A stretch of DNA of 64,000 nucleotides from Malurus cyaneus samueli (GCA_009741485.1 CM019218.1:36952387-37016386); one strand, 5' to 3'. Counted from the stretch's first letter, positions 26,776-41,500 are shown. A program made the numbers and translations. The notes: a model not told the origin generated them from the letters alone.

Positions 26776-27293
26776 GATTTAAAATTTACAATTGTTTGCA
26801 GATTGTAGAATGCAGTCAGAATGTTGGTGGCTGCTTGATTCCGTCTATGAAAGCATATGTACATGAAGCAGGCAAAAGCTGGAGAGCTGATATATCTGAA
26901 AAGTTCAATTGAGCATGAAGAATCCTTTCTAAAGAAAGAATTCCAGTGCTTGCCCTGTTGGTAGTATTGTGTAGCGATGGATGAGATGCAGAGAGAAAAT
27001 CAGTTACTACTTCATTGGTGTTATTTGTCTAATTTTCAGTTTATGTTTCTCCATATACTACACTTCTGGGATTTTGAATAGACAGACATAAAGAATTTTT
27101 AGAATTTACAATGTATAGAGTTCCCTGAACTTTGAAAACAAGTTTTGGTATCTAAATGTACTTTTTTCCCCCTCTGACTGACTTGAAATGTAATGCTTTA
27201 TGATTATGTATATTTTAAGTAAAATTTCTGCATTTTGATGTTGTGGCAATCTTATTCTTTTTCTCTATAGAATGTGATTAAAAATAGGTCAGG

Positions 27294-27325
27294 CACTATT
27301 GCACTGAGAATGCAGTGCAATAGTG
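27294..27325. repeat. Perfect hairpin, 13-base stem
   Basis: cactattgcactg at 27294-27306 is the exact reverse complement of cagtgcaatagtg at 27313-27325, with a 6-base loop agaatg. The stem is mixed in composition, unlike the usual AT palindromes here. It is too short for a standard pre-miRNA and pairing does not continue outward. Confidence 0.85.
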
Positions 27326-29125
27326 GTATTCTGTGGGGTTTTTCTCCTCCGGTAAATGTATTCAGTAAATATTTATTTGACTTACAGAAATATATCACTT
27401 ACAGAAATGCGTGTAAGTAAAAGAAGGAACGAGTAGTTTTCCTCCAAACTGATGATTGGATAGTCATTCTGAAAAGATTAGAAATAATTCAGACCAGTTT
27501 TTGGAAAACGAAAATGTTTGAAATCACATAGGTGTAGTATGGGGTTTGTTTTGTTTTGGAGGATTCTCTGGTATTGATTGCAGCTGACACTTTGGATATG
27601 TATGGATGCTTCTGTGAATGCTGGTTGCAGGATCAGGATTTAAGTTAGGGGTGCAAAGCAGGAACAGTAAGTCCTTTGAATACAGAAGGACTTAATTATA
27701 CCAGCAGCAGCATGTGACATCGTGTGAGCCCTTTTGTTTGTTACAGTGTTTTGGAAAGTGCAGTCTCCCTGTGTTTTAAGTAGTGCATATACAGATGAAA
27801 TGGTGTGCTTTCTAAATTAAAACATGAACACAAAGTGTTCATATGCACAGATTCCATTAGGATATAAGAATCGCATGCAATTACAAAATTTCTTTGATCT
27901 TGTTTTCCTAATAGACAGCTTTTTGGAGCCTTTAATTGTGTTTGTCCTAGTAATGCTCTATTATTTCACAGAAGGGCATAGTAATTACCGCATTTACAAA
28001 ACTTATTATTGGGTTTTTTAATCAATTTTTTGTGAGGGATGGCAAGCTCTCTAATAGAGCAAAGTTACAGACAGAATGTAATAGGTTTGTTTCCTCTAAG
28101 CTCCATACTGATTGTTTTATAAACTACAGATAAAAAAACTAAGTTTCATGTTTTAGTTATCATCCAAACGTCTTTCATAACATTTCTTTTGTAGCAATGC
28201 TGGTGTTGTGTGTTGTGGAACCAGAGAAAGATGAAACATGACTGGTCACATATTTTAATTTCTTTCTGTGCTTTGCTGCTGCTTTTCTTAAAAAGAACAG
28301 TATGAGAGAAAGTGGTCTTAAAAGTAACATTTATTTTCTATATTATATATTTAATCCATATTAGTGTTGATATGGTAAGGCTTAGTTTTGGAAGAGTTGT
28401 CTCTAAATTCTCCAGCAGTATGGGATTGTGATATATCTGCAGAATTCAACTCTTGCTACCTACTTCCACATAGATATACACGCACTATGTAATTCCAGCC
28501 AACTCCCCAAATAATTACTTTTGAAATTGTTGTAGTAAAAATATTCTCCCTAACTCTGGTGTTTCAGAATTTATTTATATTAGGGATCTCGAAGACTCTT
28601 AAGAATTGTATCAAAGCTGTATCAGAATGGGCTGAGTTCCATGGCAGTGTCTATTTACTGTATTCTGTTGCAATTTTCTTCACATTTTTCTTGACTTATT
28701 GAATAGATTTTCAGCAATGATCATGCCTACATAAGATCCATTCAGAAAGAGTCAGTTTTAAAACTAATGTGATCTGAGCTTTTGATAAGGCTCCCTGGCC
28801 TACTCAAATGTCAGTAGCAATTATCTGTAGAAGTGGAATCAAACGGCCATGATCCTTCTACCTTATTTTTTGAGCTTCCAGGACTTGCGTTGTTCTAACA
28901 CAGATGCAGTATAGTATCCATGGATGTATTTTTGTATAAAGAATATCTAAGTGCTTTCTTTAACATATCAAATTTTTAAAACTCAAGCATTTTAATGAAA
29001 GTGAATTTCACAATCTAATAGCGCCTTCTGAGAATCCTACTATTCTATATCAACTAGGTCTTCATAATTTTGTGCTAATTTAGTTTATAAAACTTAATGA
29101 CCTTTTGAGGCATGATTTCCCTCAC

Positions 29126-29149
29126 AAAAAAAAAAAAACAAAAAAAAAA
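29126..29149. repeat. A-rich tract
   Basis: Thirteen A, one C at 29139, then ten A. A simple homopolymer tract. Confidence 0.85.
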
Positions 29150-29974
29150 GTTGTTTATTTCCCAGTATCTGGTGTTTATTAATGAACCTGCTATTTCTGA
29201 TGTGTATTGTAGTTTCCTAACTGCAAGAATTATTCTGTTGTCCATTATGTGAAAAAAGATTTCAATGCAGAGATCAATTTACATTCCTTCTAGTAATTGC
29301 TAATGCATTTATTTCATTTAATTTTCCTGCCATGTTCCTGTATTTAATATGCTGTAATAATCAACTCAAACATCATTTGCCTTTATGGAATCTCAAGTCT
29401 TACAGTTCCATTGTGCTTTTAAAACTGGAAGCACATTATGCATGTAAGAATTGGCTTCTCAAAACTTCTATAGGCTGTCAGTTTAGTATCTGCCAATTAA
29501 ACTTCATCACCACCTCTGCTTGGTTTATGTGTGTCATAGGGAGCAAAAACTTGTTTGTTATAATATTCTATAAAGCAGGTTAGATTGTACTCCAAAGACT
29601 TCTTTTCTGCTACTTCTTGTTTTGTTACTGGAAGTGATTGTGGACTTGATGTCACCGGCTCCTTCCCAGCATTTTCTAATAGACCATCTAGTTTTCTAAA
29701 ACTCTGTCTTTATGCTCAGCAGGCATTTCACCACTGGCCATTCACTAGTGTTAAACAGTTTGTTATCTTGTATGGGTGATATTTGAATACCTTACTGTTA
29801 TAACATGTCTCCTATCCTTTGGAATCCCTGTTACTCTCCACATAAGAATGATGTTGGTATCATATACTTATGAAACCATTTCTTTGTCAAAATTCTCTTG
29901 AGGCTGCCTTGACCTGGGAGTGCAGAGTGCTCAAAGTGTTAAAAAAAATTATTTGGTGTACATACATCTACTTA

Positions 29975-30095
29975 TGTCGATGCGTCACTTTGGGACATGG
30001 TTTGGTGGAAGTTTTGGCAGTGCTGGATAATAGATTGCATGATCTTAGAGGTCTTTTCCAACCTAAAACCTTTTATGATTGTATGAGTCTACCTG
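29975..30095 (+). mobile_element. CR1 LINE 3' end, sense
   Basis: A forward CR1 tail: gggacatggtttggtggaag, then a ggcagtgctggataatagat segment, and the terminal gatcttagaggtcttttcca with acctaaaa and tatgattgtatga. It is 5'-truncated, as is typical for this family. Confidence 0.85.
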
Positions 30096-33000
30096 TCTGT
30101 CTAGAATATTTAGATTTTAGCAAAACCAACTTCAAAAATCAGCATTTCACTTCTTAAGTTCCTCACTTATGTACGTTAACTGGGATAATCATGTGCTGTA
30201 TAATCATCATGCTGTATAATGCAGCACGATGGGGAAGCCCCTACCCTCTGATCTTCTGCTGCCATTTGTTATAATCTTTAATTTGCAATTTTCAAGTTGG
30301 GTAGCAGACTGATTTTCTTGCTTCATTGTTGCTTTTTGATTTTGTGAATAACTTAAGGGTTGGAGATGTAGATGCTTTATGCCCTCCTTCCTTGTGGAAC
30401 TGAACTCTAAATGCCATCGAGATTCTCCTTTACTTTACTAGGTTCTGTCCTGAGATTCAGTTTGCTGACACAGGGTTGTTTGCTTGAAAAAAAGACATTC
30501 AGATTTATAAACCGAAAGCTTACTATCTGTGCTTGGGCCTTAACCAGACTCTTGAGTAACAGTCCATGGAGTGTGTGACTCTTGCAGGAGGTAGCTCAGA
30601 ACCATGGAGAGCTCTTTTAAATTCCAGTATGGGGAATAATGAGCATCTTTGATTTTTTTCTTGGTGTGGTTGCTAAAATTAGTCTGAGCTATTCAGAAAT
30701 AAAGGAAGCTGAAGGGCTAGGAAAAGATTGCACTGAAAGTAGGAACAAGAGTGTGCTACCTGTTATAAAATAGAAGGTGGAAAAAGCCTGACTTGGAAGT
30801 TGAGGAATTGTGAGATACCGGTGGTGAACTGCTAAACATAGGAGCCACTGGCCATGCTAGTCACATTCTTATTGCGATGTGCTCACCACAAAGGAAAATA
30901 CTGCTTTTCTCACAAATAATGAGTTTATACACTATTATTCTATCAAGTGAATGGCTTTCTATGTGGCCATGTAGGTTTGCCTAGCAAACTGTAAGAATAA
31001 CATGTGATTGTAGGTTTTTCCTACAAGTGCTTGACTTCCAGATTGATTCAAATATGATTTAACATCCTGCATTTTGCTATTTCAAGTCTGAAATACTTGA
31101 ATGGGATTTCACTAGAATTACCTTTGAGAATATGTGCAAATTTAGCTTTTAAGTCTTTTATCACTGGACAGTATTAGTACTGCTTTAATAATTACAGTCT
31201 TTATATGGAAGATGAAATTTGTCTTATTTTAAGAATATTTTGCTTATTTTATAAGTTATTCTTTGGTAAAGAACATCAAGCCTGCTTTTATTTTTATAGA
31301 AAAGGTTATAAATATCTGGGCACATGGACACAAAAATCTCACCTTACATATAAAAGAAAATAACTCACTCATTAAAGCTGATGGTTTCGCAGCAAATTTA
31401 TGCATTAGTGATAATTGTTATAAATAAAAATAGGAGTTCTGATTAACAGTGTGAGCTTAATACTTGACATAAAAAGTGTTAAGCAAGAAGTGAATACTTT
31501 CAAAGGTGTTTTAAACTCAGTAAGTTTTAAACTTACCTGTCATTTTTCCTTAATAATGTGTCACACAAGTTCTGAGAGGAAAAGGCATTGGCAGCATTAT
31601 GTGAGGCTTTGCCTTGAAACTTTTACAGTTCTGTTTTATTCATAACCTTACTATTGTACAGAGTGCTTTGAGTTTTTCAATTCCTTCATTTTTAAATAAG
31701 TGAATAGATCTTAGATCAGTGGTACACTTGAACCATGGTGATGGTGATGATCACGTGCAGGAAGCAATCAAGTTTTGCTGGCATGGAGCTCTACAAAAGC
31801 TGTAAAGCAGTGTAAATTAGACAGCATGAACCTATATGCAAATAAATTGGTTCCCATACTTGAATTCGCTCATTTGATGCCTTTTTTGGGTGTATTTTAG
31901 TGTGTAAAGTTCTGCATCCCAAGTATAAGTTTTTTTCTATGAAAAAGAAAACTGGAGTGCCAAGGGGAATTTTTACAGGCTAAGATCCACATATTATGGC
32001 ACAGTGGAATTAAAGTTTAGGCAGATACTTCTTTATCATGTGGCAGTATTACTATTTGCAATACTTAGTAAAATTTGTCTTGCTCTAATAAAAGTACTGC
32101 ATAAAACATAGTTCAATTTGAACTAGAAAATGGTAATACAAGGAAAGTCTGATTATTTAGATAATGATCCCATTTGACATTCTTTCCCTGATGTGGCCCA
32201 CTCAAAACTGTATTCTGGCATTTCTGTCAAATCACCCAGTCTCCACACTTGCCATGTTTGAGAAGAAAGGTTTTTAGCTCAGTTCTGTGACTTCTTTTTT
32301 TTTACCCCAGCATCTGAATATCATATGGTCTTCACCGTGCTTTGATTTTGCAAAACCTCCTGGTTGCAAATAGCACTTCAGTTTTCTTATGGCTGCCAAG
32401 TGTCATGCATTTTTGCATAACTATTACAAACTCAGCAGCTTTCTCATCTGCCTGTTTTTCATCTTGATTTATAAACATCCAGCTGAGTTGTGAACAGACT
32501 GATGTTAAGTTTCCTGGTTATTAGATTTTTGCATGTTGCTTTGATGCAAGCCAAAGGAGGAAAGATCTTACCTCTGATCTTGCTTCTGATGTTTGCAGCC
32601 ATTAAGGAATGACACAGGGGAGCAAGTGCAAGAGAAAATTTAGTGGAGTGCTTCAGCAGCAGTAAGAACAGAAAAGTCAAATATTATCTTAAGGTTATCC
32701 ATTGGTTTTGGTTTTTTCTCTGTCTCTGTTCCTTCCCCAAGGTATCCAGATTATTCTGCCAATAAGGAGCTGCACTTTCCCCAAGAAGGGGCAGCTGTAC
32801 TCTGGTTCCAGACGAGCATTGAAACAGAAGGCTAACATTTGATGAAGTTCTGTTAAGAAAGGGATGCACCATTTCTGTTTGCCAACTCTCTTATGACTAA
32901 TGCAGGGCAGAAAGCCCAGTTATTCAGCTTCTTGATTCAACTACTGTATATTTTTGAAAGCATTTTTGGTCCTTCAATTAAAAGGGAATGAGCAACTGAG

Positions 33001-35422
33001 AATCCGTTCCTTAATGAAATCATCTGTTTCAGTGGCTGATTCCTTTATCTGTTTTGCACTTACACATTTAGGAACTACTTTCTCCTACGTCATGAGCTAA
33101 ATTTATCCAGGTTGAACTCCTAATCCCCAGATTTTGTTATGTGTGTATTTGCAAGTGTAGGAAGCAATTCAATGTCACAAATTCTTTTTTTACCACAAGT
33201 TACGTCCTTCTAACTTCTATAGTCTGTTCTTTTACTTCATTGCTTCCAAAGATTCTTGTTCTTCCTATTTACTTTTGGAATGAGGTTTCTGAAAGGACTG
33301 TCAGTAGATTATTAACTTATTACTGTGGAGGAAGACCGTGCTTGATGTTAGGGCTGAGGTTTGAATTTTTGCTAGTCATCGACTGGGGTTGTTTTAGAAT
33401 AGGGTTGTATGGAGCTGATACAGTAAGTAAACAAGAAAAAAATAAATCGTTACTGTCATTGATTGTCCTGTTCATTTTCTAAGGTAATTTTTATCTTATG
33501 AAGACATTTCATTAGTTCAGATTAAACAAAGGTAACTTCTCACTTCACTGTGCTTCTGGTTAATATATTATCTTAGTAGTTAAAAAAGACTGTAAAAGTG
33601 AAGACTGCTTTATCCATTGCTTATGCCATTAAAATTAGTCCATATAAGTATAATTTTCTAGGAGGAGTGCATTGTTTCTGCAATTTACTCTTTTATCATT
33701 CTAAAAGAAAAATCGCCAATAAGTTTTATCTCTTTGACAGAGAATCTTATATATATTTGACAAGTAAGCTGCTCCTTTTCTTTCTAGGTGCAATCCCCTC
33801 TTTTATTCAAAATTACATCAATTGTAAAAGAAAAATGAGAAATTACTGTATTTTTTTAAGCTTTCAAATGTAATCTGTTACAAGAATTAGGAGCACTTGT
33901 ATTTATTACTGTATCTAAACCAAAGGAGTGCTTATTATTTTCAAACTGTTACTGTTGATGTATTATTGATTCTTATATCTAGTTTAAAAAAAGTTATTAA
34001 TTGATTAGATTCTTAACTCCTGTTAAACTCTTCCATGATCGATGTTTTATGTATATCTTTAGCTTAAAAACCCCCAGGTGCTGTGGGCATGGACTTTTCT
34101 GATGCACTGCTCTTGTGATTGCGAACCTTTAGGTGTTCATATAGCATGATTTTGAGAATGTTTAGTCTCTGATACTAAAAGTACCTAAATCGGTGTTTAA
34201 TTGTTTGCTTTTTATCTCTGACCAGAAGCTACATAGTTGAAGTAGGATTAGTAGTAATACTTGACTTAATTGTGTGTTTTCTTGGGGTGTGTGTGTTGTT
34301 TTGGGGCTTTTTTCTTCCAACAGAAACATGTTATATAACTACAGGGGCATAGGACCCTGTAGCTGGCTTAGGTATTCTGTGTGTAATTAGCTCCTCAAGG
34401 GAAATCAAATGTTTTTTAATTGAAAAAGTGCCAAGTTTTGTTTGAATAATGTTTAGGATAATGAATATTTTAAGCATTGCAAACTCAGTGAATAGGGAAG
34501 AAAACAGAAAAATGAAATGTTTTTTTTTTTTGCAAGGTTTTCTCTGCCCTCATTGTCATTGCGAGTGTGCTGTTGCTTCTACTTGGTTGCAGTTAATTCA
34601 GTGACTTTGAGCCTTGACTGCACAGTGCCCTCTGATCTGCTGGAAGTTTTTCCTTTCCTGTCTAAGATCAAACAGCCTGCTCCCTGCTCCTTGCTGCAAT
34701 TTCTTTACAGGGTCGCAAGCTCCTGTAATGGAATTTCTTCACTGTCACATTGCACAGTTTAAGATATAAATGATAAAAGATATGAAATAACATACATAAA
34801 TACTCTTCTATTAATGTTATTAAAATGAAAGTTAAGTATTCTGTCTTTGATTTGATTTGATTTTTTTTTTTCCATTTCCAATTTTTTCCTGGTATTTTGA
34901 ACAGGGAGTAATGCTTAGAGATGGGGAAACAATTATTAGACAAAACTGCTAAATGACTGAACTGCTTTAATTGATTATGCAGATTTATATCTTTCATTCA
35001 AAATGTATAACATCTTTCAGCTGGAAATTTGATGGTATCTGTAAATATTAATGGATTGACTTCAAACATAATTTTAAAGTTGGCAAATATTAACAAGGGA
35101 AATTGGGGCCTGGTGAAACTGACTAGTAAAATTTACTCATTAAATCAATACAGAGCCTTAAATATTCTTTGATTTAATTCATTGGTTGCTAAATCACATT
35201 GTATCTAATCTAGATATAATGAAAGATGGTAGTTAAAATATTCTGATGGAGTGATTGATCTTTCTGGATAACCCATGATTAGCTAAATAACAAGTAGAAA
35301 ATGTGGTATTTTAAAGTAAAACATTAGATTGTTTCTCACTGTTATGGCAAAGAGTGAATCGGAAGGAAATTGTTCTTACAGAATGTGAAATTAAAGGGTC
35401 TTTATTTTTTTATTTCAAACAG
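30096..35422. other. Probable FUT8 5' intron sequence, no gene recognised
   Basis: AT-rich noncoding DNA with small local direct repeats (for example gctgtataat twice at about 30190-30220). ORFs up to 113 codons (33141-33482, + strand) have no recognisable domain. I see nothing else supportable. Confidence 0.45.
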
Positions 35423-35517
35423 TTATTAATTTCACTGACTGCTGGAATAGTGGAATTATGTGTTAACCTCCAACCTCCATGATGCAGTTGTGTTTACATC
35501 CTATTGTCTCAGAGAGG
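35423..35517 (+). other. FUT8: Candidate noncoding 5' UTR exon of FUT8
   Basis: An exon-like unit of 95 bases. Its acceptor is a T-rich tract ending ttatttcaaac/ag, and its donor is agagagg/gtaagttg, close to the vertebrate consensus. It lies about 9 kb upstream of the start-codon exon on the same strand. It contains a minimal upstream ORF (35458-35466) and an upstream ATG at 35479 whose frame stays open to the splice donor. Spliced to base 44380, that frame ends after three more codons. The interpretation is from splice sites and context only. Confidence 0.5.
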
Positions 35518-38500
35518 GTAAGTTGTTCATATATGTTACAAAGTTAGGATTTTTTAAAATGTACTGCTATTCATTTGAAAGACAAAATAGCTTGTGCATT
35601 TGCATGTTATGTATTTTATAATAATTTTTTTTACCCACTAAAAGCTGTAAAAGTTCTTTGATTTTGAGGAATCACATCATAACTAGCTTTGGAAAGTTCC
35701 TTTGGGCATCTTCTTATTTCTTAGTCCAAGGCCACTGATCAAAGTAGGGTTGATTGGAGTGCATTGCTCTGCTCTGCAGTCTTCAGGGATGGACACTTCA
35801 CTAACACTTTTGCTGCTCTTTCAGCAATATGGCCATGTGATGTACTAAATACAAAGAATTTAGGCCAATGTAACATGTTGTTTAAAATAAGCTATCATGG
35901 GAACTTTTAATAATTATCTATTTAATAACAAATAACTTACAATTGTCTTGCAGTTTCATTTTTCTAGATATTTTGAATTAGTCTTTTCTGTCCTACTTTC
36001 TACTTTCTCAAAAATTTTGAATCAAATGCTTTTATTTGTTATAACCACCTTTTATTTGAGCAATCATTTCCATTAACATTTGGTTGATTGATGTGAAACT
36101 TCCGAAGGATTTTGGTTTTTAGTTTTTTTTTTTTGTTTGTTTTTTTTTTGTTTTTGGTTTTATTTTTTTTTCCTAATGGTAAATATTTAGACTTGCACAG
36201 AATAAAAATCCTAGAAATTACGTAGGTAATTTCTACCATTTTAAACAGTAAGGAGATAATGTAACAGAATATAATAAAATAGAAAGTAATATTAGGAGTT
36301 CTTCTGGGGTGAAAGAGTTAAGACCTTGGTCAGTGGTACAAAGATTATGATTCTTGATAACAAATCAGGTATTTGTGGTAGTTAGGGATCACTCATGGAG
36401 GAGGAAGCTCACAGGAAATAATTGCATAACTTAATTACTTCCTGCATGATTCTGATTGAACTTAGGCTTGCAAGGGAAATTGCTCTTACTATTCTTTCAG
36501 CTTCAGTTTTTATGCTACACTCTACCTTAAGAACTTGAAAAAGTAGTAGCCACCTTGGTTTGGTGATTTCTGTCATGTCTTCACTGGTCATCAGTCATTT
36601 TGGGGAATTTATTGCTGCTACTTGGGTTGCAGATACTGCAACTCCTGAGCTGTTGATCAGCTGTCTGTATCTGTGTGCTCATCCTGTTGACTTTATTTTG
36701 GTTGCATCAATAAATGTTGACATCCTAAAAGAATAAATCTGGCACAAGATTACTAACTAGTCATTTTGAATATTTGTCTATTTATTTCTCTGCCTTCCAT
36801 TCCGAAGGTGTTTTCATTTCAAAACAAAGTTGTTTTCAGGCATAAAATGCTATGCAGTTAAATTGAAAATAGTCTCTGTGTTGCTCAGCTGAGCATTTTA
36901 CCTCAAATACACATTGTAAGCTCAAACCTAATTCCAGAATCTTCATCTACATTCTCTTAATTTGAATGTTTTTTCTGTATTATAGTATGTATTTTGCTAA
37001 AGCTTCTGAATGAATCTTGAAATGACTCTTCTCAAGTTGATAATCTTGCTTTTAGACTTCAGGTTTTAATTCTTCAAGTCCTAGTAATTTACCACTAATC
37101 TCTCTAAGTCTGAAAAGTCATCAAGCTTCCACACTTGGTGACAGAACCTCTTTAGCAAAATTTCAGGAGGGATAAATCACACTGTGTCTTTCTCTGAAGC
37201 TTGTTCTGGTTGGTTGTGATTTTGTTTTCTACCAAGTGCAATGAGGGACCTGTAGCTTTCACACAGTTAAGGAAATTCCTCAGTACCATCTTTTCCTGCC
37301 AGTGATGTTTCTGTGATAAAGATACAAAATTACAGTATTTGAAGGCTTAAACATTGAATTAATTTCCACAATGAAATTGAACATGGTGGTGAATTCTGTT
37401 AAGAAAATGTTTAATTTGAGAATAATCTGCAGATTGCATCCAATGAGTAGACTGTATTTATTAATGTAAAATTATAAGGAAGTATATGAAGAGAATGTCC
37501 TGCAAATTGCCCAGAGCAATCTGTACAGATATCAAATTAGACTTTTACAGAAAGAAACAGTAGTAAAGAGAGAGTTGTGGATGTAGGAGTAAATAGTGAG
37601 CAAATATAATGCTTATGTTTACTTATGGCCTGAGATACAGTGAATAGAAGAAAAAAGAAATAAATTTCTGCAATAATTAAGTATATATATAGCGTACTAC
37701 AAAGTTTATGTCCTTCTTCCAGAAAAAAAGAGGAAGTGGATAGATTTTATGGATTAAAAAAATGTAACTACAACAGTCAGCTTGACTAGGAAACTAAATG
37801 AGCTTCATTTTGGATACTTTCAGAACACAAACATTGATACATGCTCTGTGAATGGGTTTCTGTTCGTTGGTTGAAGAAAATAATAGATATAATTTATATG
37901 TTAATAAAGGTAATTAAAAAGTTATAGATGAATGAAACGCTTTCCAAATTGTTTCCAGTCAGTATTCTAAAAACGTTTGCAACTAAATGGGATAAAGTCT
38001 CTTGGGACTGATGTGTATGAATGCTAGAATCAGAAATAATTACCAGTCCTGGCTTGGTCACAGTAGAGTGCAAAACATGAAGACAAATTTCAAAGAAATT
38101 ACAGTTAACAAAGTAGAGGTAGATTAAAAATGGAAAATTAGATAAATGCAACACTGATTTGTTTTCAAAGATTGTTTGATCTGTATTCTTCTGGGTTTAC
38201 TTACTAAGTGTTTCAATGAGGTAAATTTCCCAATGAAACATCGTTTGGGAGAGAATGTGTATATATTCCTTTCAGCATTTCTTGGCACATAGAAATTTCT
38301 ATATTGAGTGAGAAGAAATGTGGTTGAAAAGTGTAATCATTTTTTGGAAAAGGAAGTAGCTGAAGGGATGAAATGACAGGGACTTGAGCTGCAAGGGAGA
38401 GTATTAGCCTGGAGGAGAGACCCTATTAGTGCAGTGGATTACATGTGTTACTCATCTTGGATGTTTTCAATAGTGACAATGTCACAGAAATACATAGTTT

Positions 38501-41500
38501 ATAATGAAATTTAGGTCACAAAATAGGAGAGTGTTCTGATGGGGTCAGAAAAATGTACAAGAGTTTTTTTACTTGGGATACTGGAGTAGATACAAGTAGA
38601 ATGGGATGAAGTGTAATAACACAAAGTTAAAAGGATGAAAAAAAAAGAATTTATGTATATTAAGATAATAGCTTATACGTTTGAAGAGAGATAGCTGCAG
38701 GAAGATTTGAATGAATGATGTCCTTGTAAAATAGGTGCTGACTCCTGGAGTTATGTGGCCATGAAAAAGGAACACAGTAGGCATGTCCAAGGGAGAATGG
38801 AAAATATGTTTCATATGAGACACCAGCGACACCTTGTGTAACTTACAGAATTCTGATTCAATTACTTTAAATCTTCATAAAGAATGCATTGCATACACTG
38901 TGAGTAATATTTGTAAGGTTTGCTTATTTTTTCAAACACTACAGAGGCATTTACTTGTTACTTTTGTCCTTTGATCCTTAGTTTTACTTTAATATCCTAA
39001 AAGGATTATTTCCTTAGGCTCTAATCCTTTGTCAGAGGCTGTGCCATCACATCATTGTTAAGTAGGAACTGGAATCGAAAAGTTGTTTTTAATTTTCATT
39101 TTTATGAGAGCACAACAGGCTAACATTACTTAGAGTAGAATGCTTTCCTAAGAAGATAATTTTTGTTAGGAAATCATAGAATTATTTACTTATTCAAATT
39201 TGCTTTTAAGGGAAACTAGCAATGCCATGAGGGTTCAATCTAAGTTATGTGTATGGTGTGACTTGCTTTTTGAGTGTTTCACATTTAGTGATAAGTCATT
39301 GTGATAGCTCTTAGAGTGGAATGAATTTCATATTTCATACACTGTACAATTGTAGGTGTGTACACGCCTTAGATACAGTGCTGTATATGTTACATATAGT
39401 GATGTGTGAGCTTTACTTCATGAGTAATTTTCTTCTTTTCAACTTACATAAGGTACACTTTTTTCGAGTGAATCTAGGCCAGTAGGTGGTTGAGCCAAAA
39501 GTAGACTTGCTTAGTTTGCTTTGAATTTAATCTAAAATAACTTGAAACTGTACATTGCCAGGAAAAAATCATAATGCTATTCTGGGGCCGTAATTCTGTA
39601 GGAAGCAAAAATACACACTGCATCACTGAATTTGCTATTGAAAGCATGTTTGAAATAGTACATTAAAAAGGACCTTATTTAAGTTATGGAAGATGTCCTT
39701 CCACTTGAAATGACATAATATTGGACTATGCAATTTTGTAATTCTTAAGTCTCTTTAAAGCTTTAAAATAAGTAGAAAGCTTTATGGGAGCAAGAGGATG
39801 AAAGGTAGGTTTTTGTGGTTTTTTGATTAATCTTGTTTGCTATAGCAAAGTAACTTTGACATGGATGCACATTGTTTCTCATTAAGATATTGGTGCTACA
39901 CTTCAGTCTCTTTTTTGAGTTACCATTTGAATCAAGCCTTTTTACTGTTTCATTTAGGTGGTTTTTATTTAGTCATGCAGTGCATTCCATTGCGTTAAAG
40001 TAATGTTTTTTAACCAAATTTTAGCTGTTAATGTGGCAACAAAACTTTTCATATTCTTACAATCACTTGTGGCTTACACATGTTGTATGTACAATTTGAT
40101 TTCCCAATTAAGGTTTGAGGCAGACCCTTATTTTTATGTAAGCATTCTGTCTCCTCTTTGTTGAGTCTAAAGTTTGTGGCACTGACCACATTTTCTGTGT
40201 TATGCACTTACAATAAATAATTGTTAACTTGAGTTCTTTTCTCACAATGTTATTTTTCATTCAACTAATACATTGAAGATTACATATTCCTCATGATTTA
40301 TGGTAGCCAGTACTTAACGGGCCTATTTTGTTTCATTAGATAATGCTGCATGTTTTGTAGTGACTTTTTGTAATAGAGCTACAAGATTAAATTAAACCTA
40401 AAAATTAGGTGATTTTATTTGATAGTTTCAACTCAGAATTTGCTTTTAATGTTGCTTTGTTTTTATTCTATAGAGGCCGTTTCCCTGATACTGGTTTGTT
40501 GTCTTTTGTAGCTGAAATAACAAATCAATTTGTAAGGAGTGATAGAGAACTCCTACATTTAAAACCAAAAAGCCTTTATTTTGATAAACATCAACGTGCT
40601 ATTTATTTCTCATTATGTTGAGAAAATGTTATGGTTATCTGTAGTTTCTTCATGTCGCCTCTCATGGAACCAGGAGACCATTTAAACTTATATATGGAAG
40701 ATTTTGCTCTGTTTGTCTTACCAAACTGCTTTATTTTGTGGGAGCTAAAAGTTGTGTCTTTACAACATTAGGAATGACTGAAGGTTACCAATTTCATTGT
40801 GGCATCTGCAGCCCGACACTGATACTGGCATTAAAAATGGTTTTGATTTATTGTACTGATGTAAGCTGCTTCTTGTACTGAGCTTTGTCTTTCCATCCAC
40901 ACCCAGCACCTGTGACTGGGATTTCTGTGGCTGGTAGCTGGGCTCTTACAAATGGGAGATGATTTATCTGAGGGATTGGGTTCAAAAACCCTTTTAACTG
41001 TGTGTAGTGATGAAATTTGAAAGGAAAATTAACTTGAAAGATTTCTCTAGAGCCGTTGGTGAGACCAGAGGTGTACATTCTCTTTTCACCCTGTATATCC
41101 AGGCTCAGTCTTTTGAAAGAGATAAGAGATAATTTTTTACATTATTTTAGAGAATAACATTATAAGAATGTAGTCAACCATTCTCAGGATCCCCTAGAAA
41201 AGAAATAAGAACTAATCTAAAATTGAAGAAAAAAAATTAGCTAATTGCAGTATACTACGTTTTGATGTGCTTATGCACTGGAAAATGCAAGGGTGTGGAT
41301 AAATCCAATCAAATGTGAGACAAGAAATCATGGGAAATCTCAGGGGATAACTAGTAAATTGAAATACATGGCTTTCTCTGGTAAAATAAAAGCAACATAA
41401 AAGGATCTGCACCATGTAATTACAATATAAGTTTATAATAACACCAATCACTGCTATTTAGATACTTTTCTGTCTCCTGCTTAATAAAATTCATTTCCTG

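Larger units (their letters stand above)
22701..29974. other. Probable FUT8 5' intron sequence, no gene recognised
   Basis: AT-rich noncoding DNA. It contains an A-rich low-complexity run at about 24990-25050, perfect hairpins at 26751-26775 and 27294-27325, and an A-rich tract at 29126-29149. No coding frame longer than about 83 codons is present. Confidence 0.45.

Noticed and set aside
28990..29125. Possible ancient L3-like LINE piece (gaggcatgatttccctcac)
   Set aside because: A single short matching phrase in otherwise unrecognisable sequence; not enough to call.
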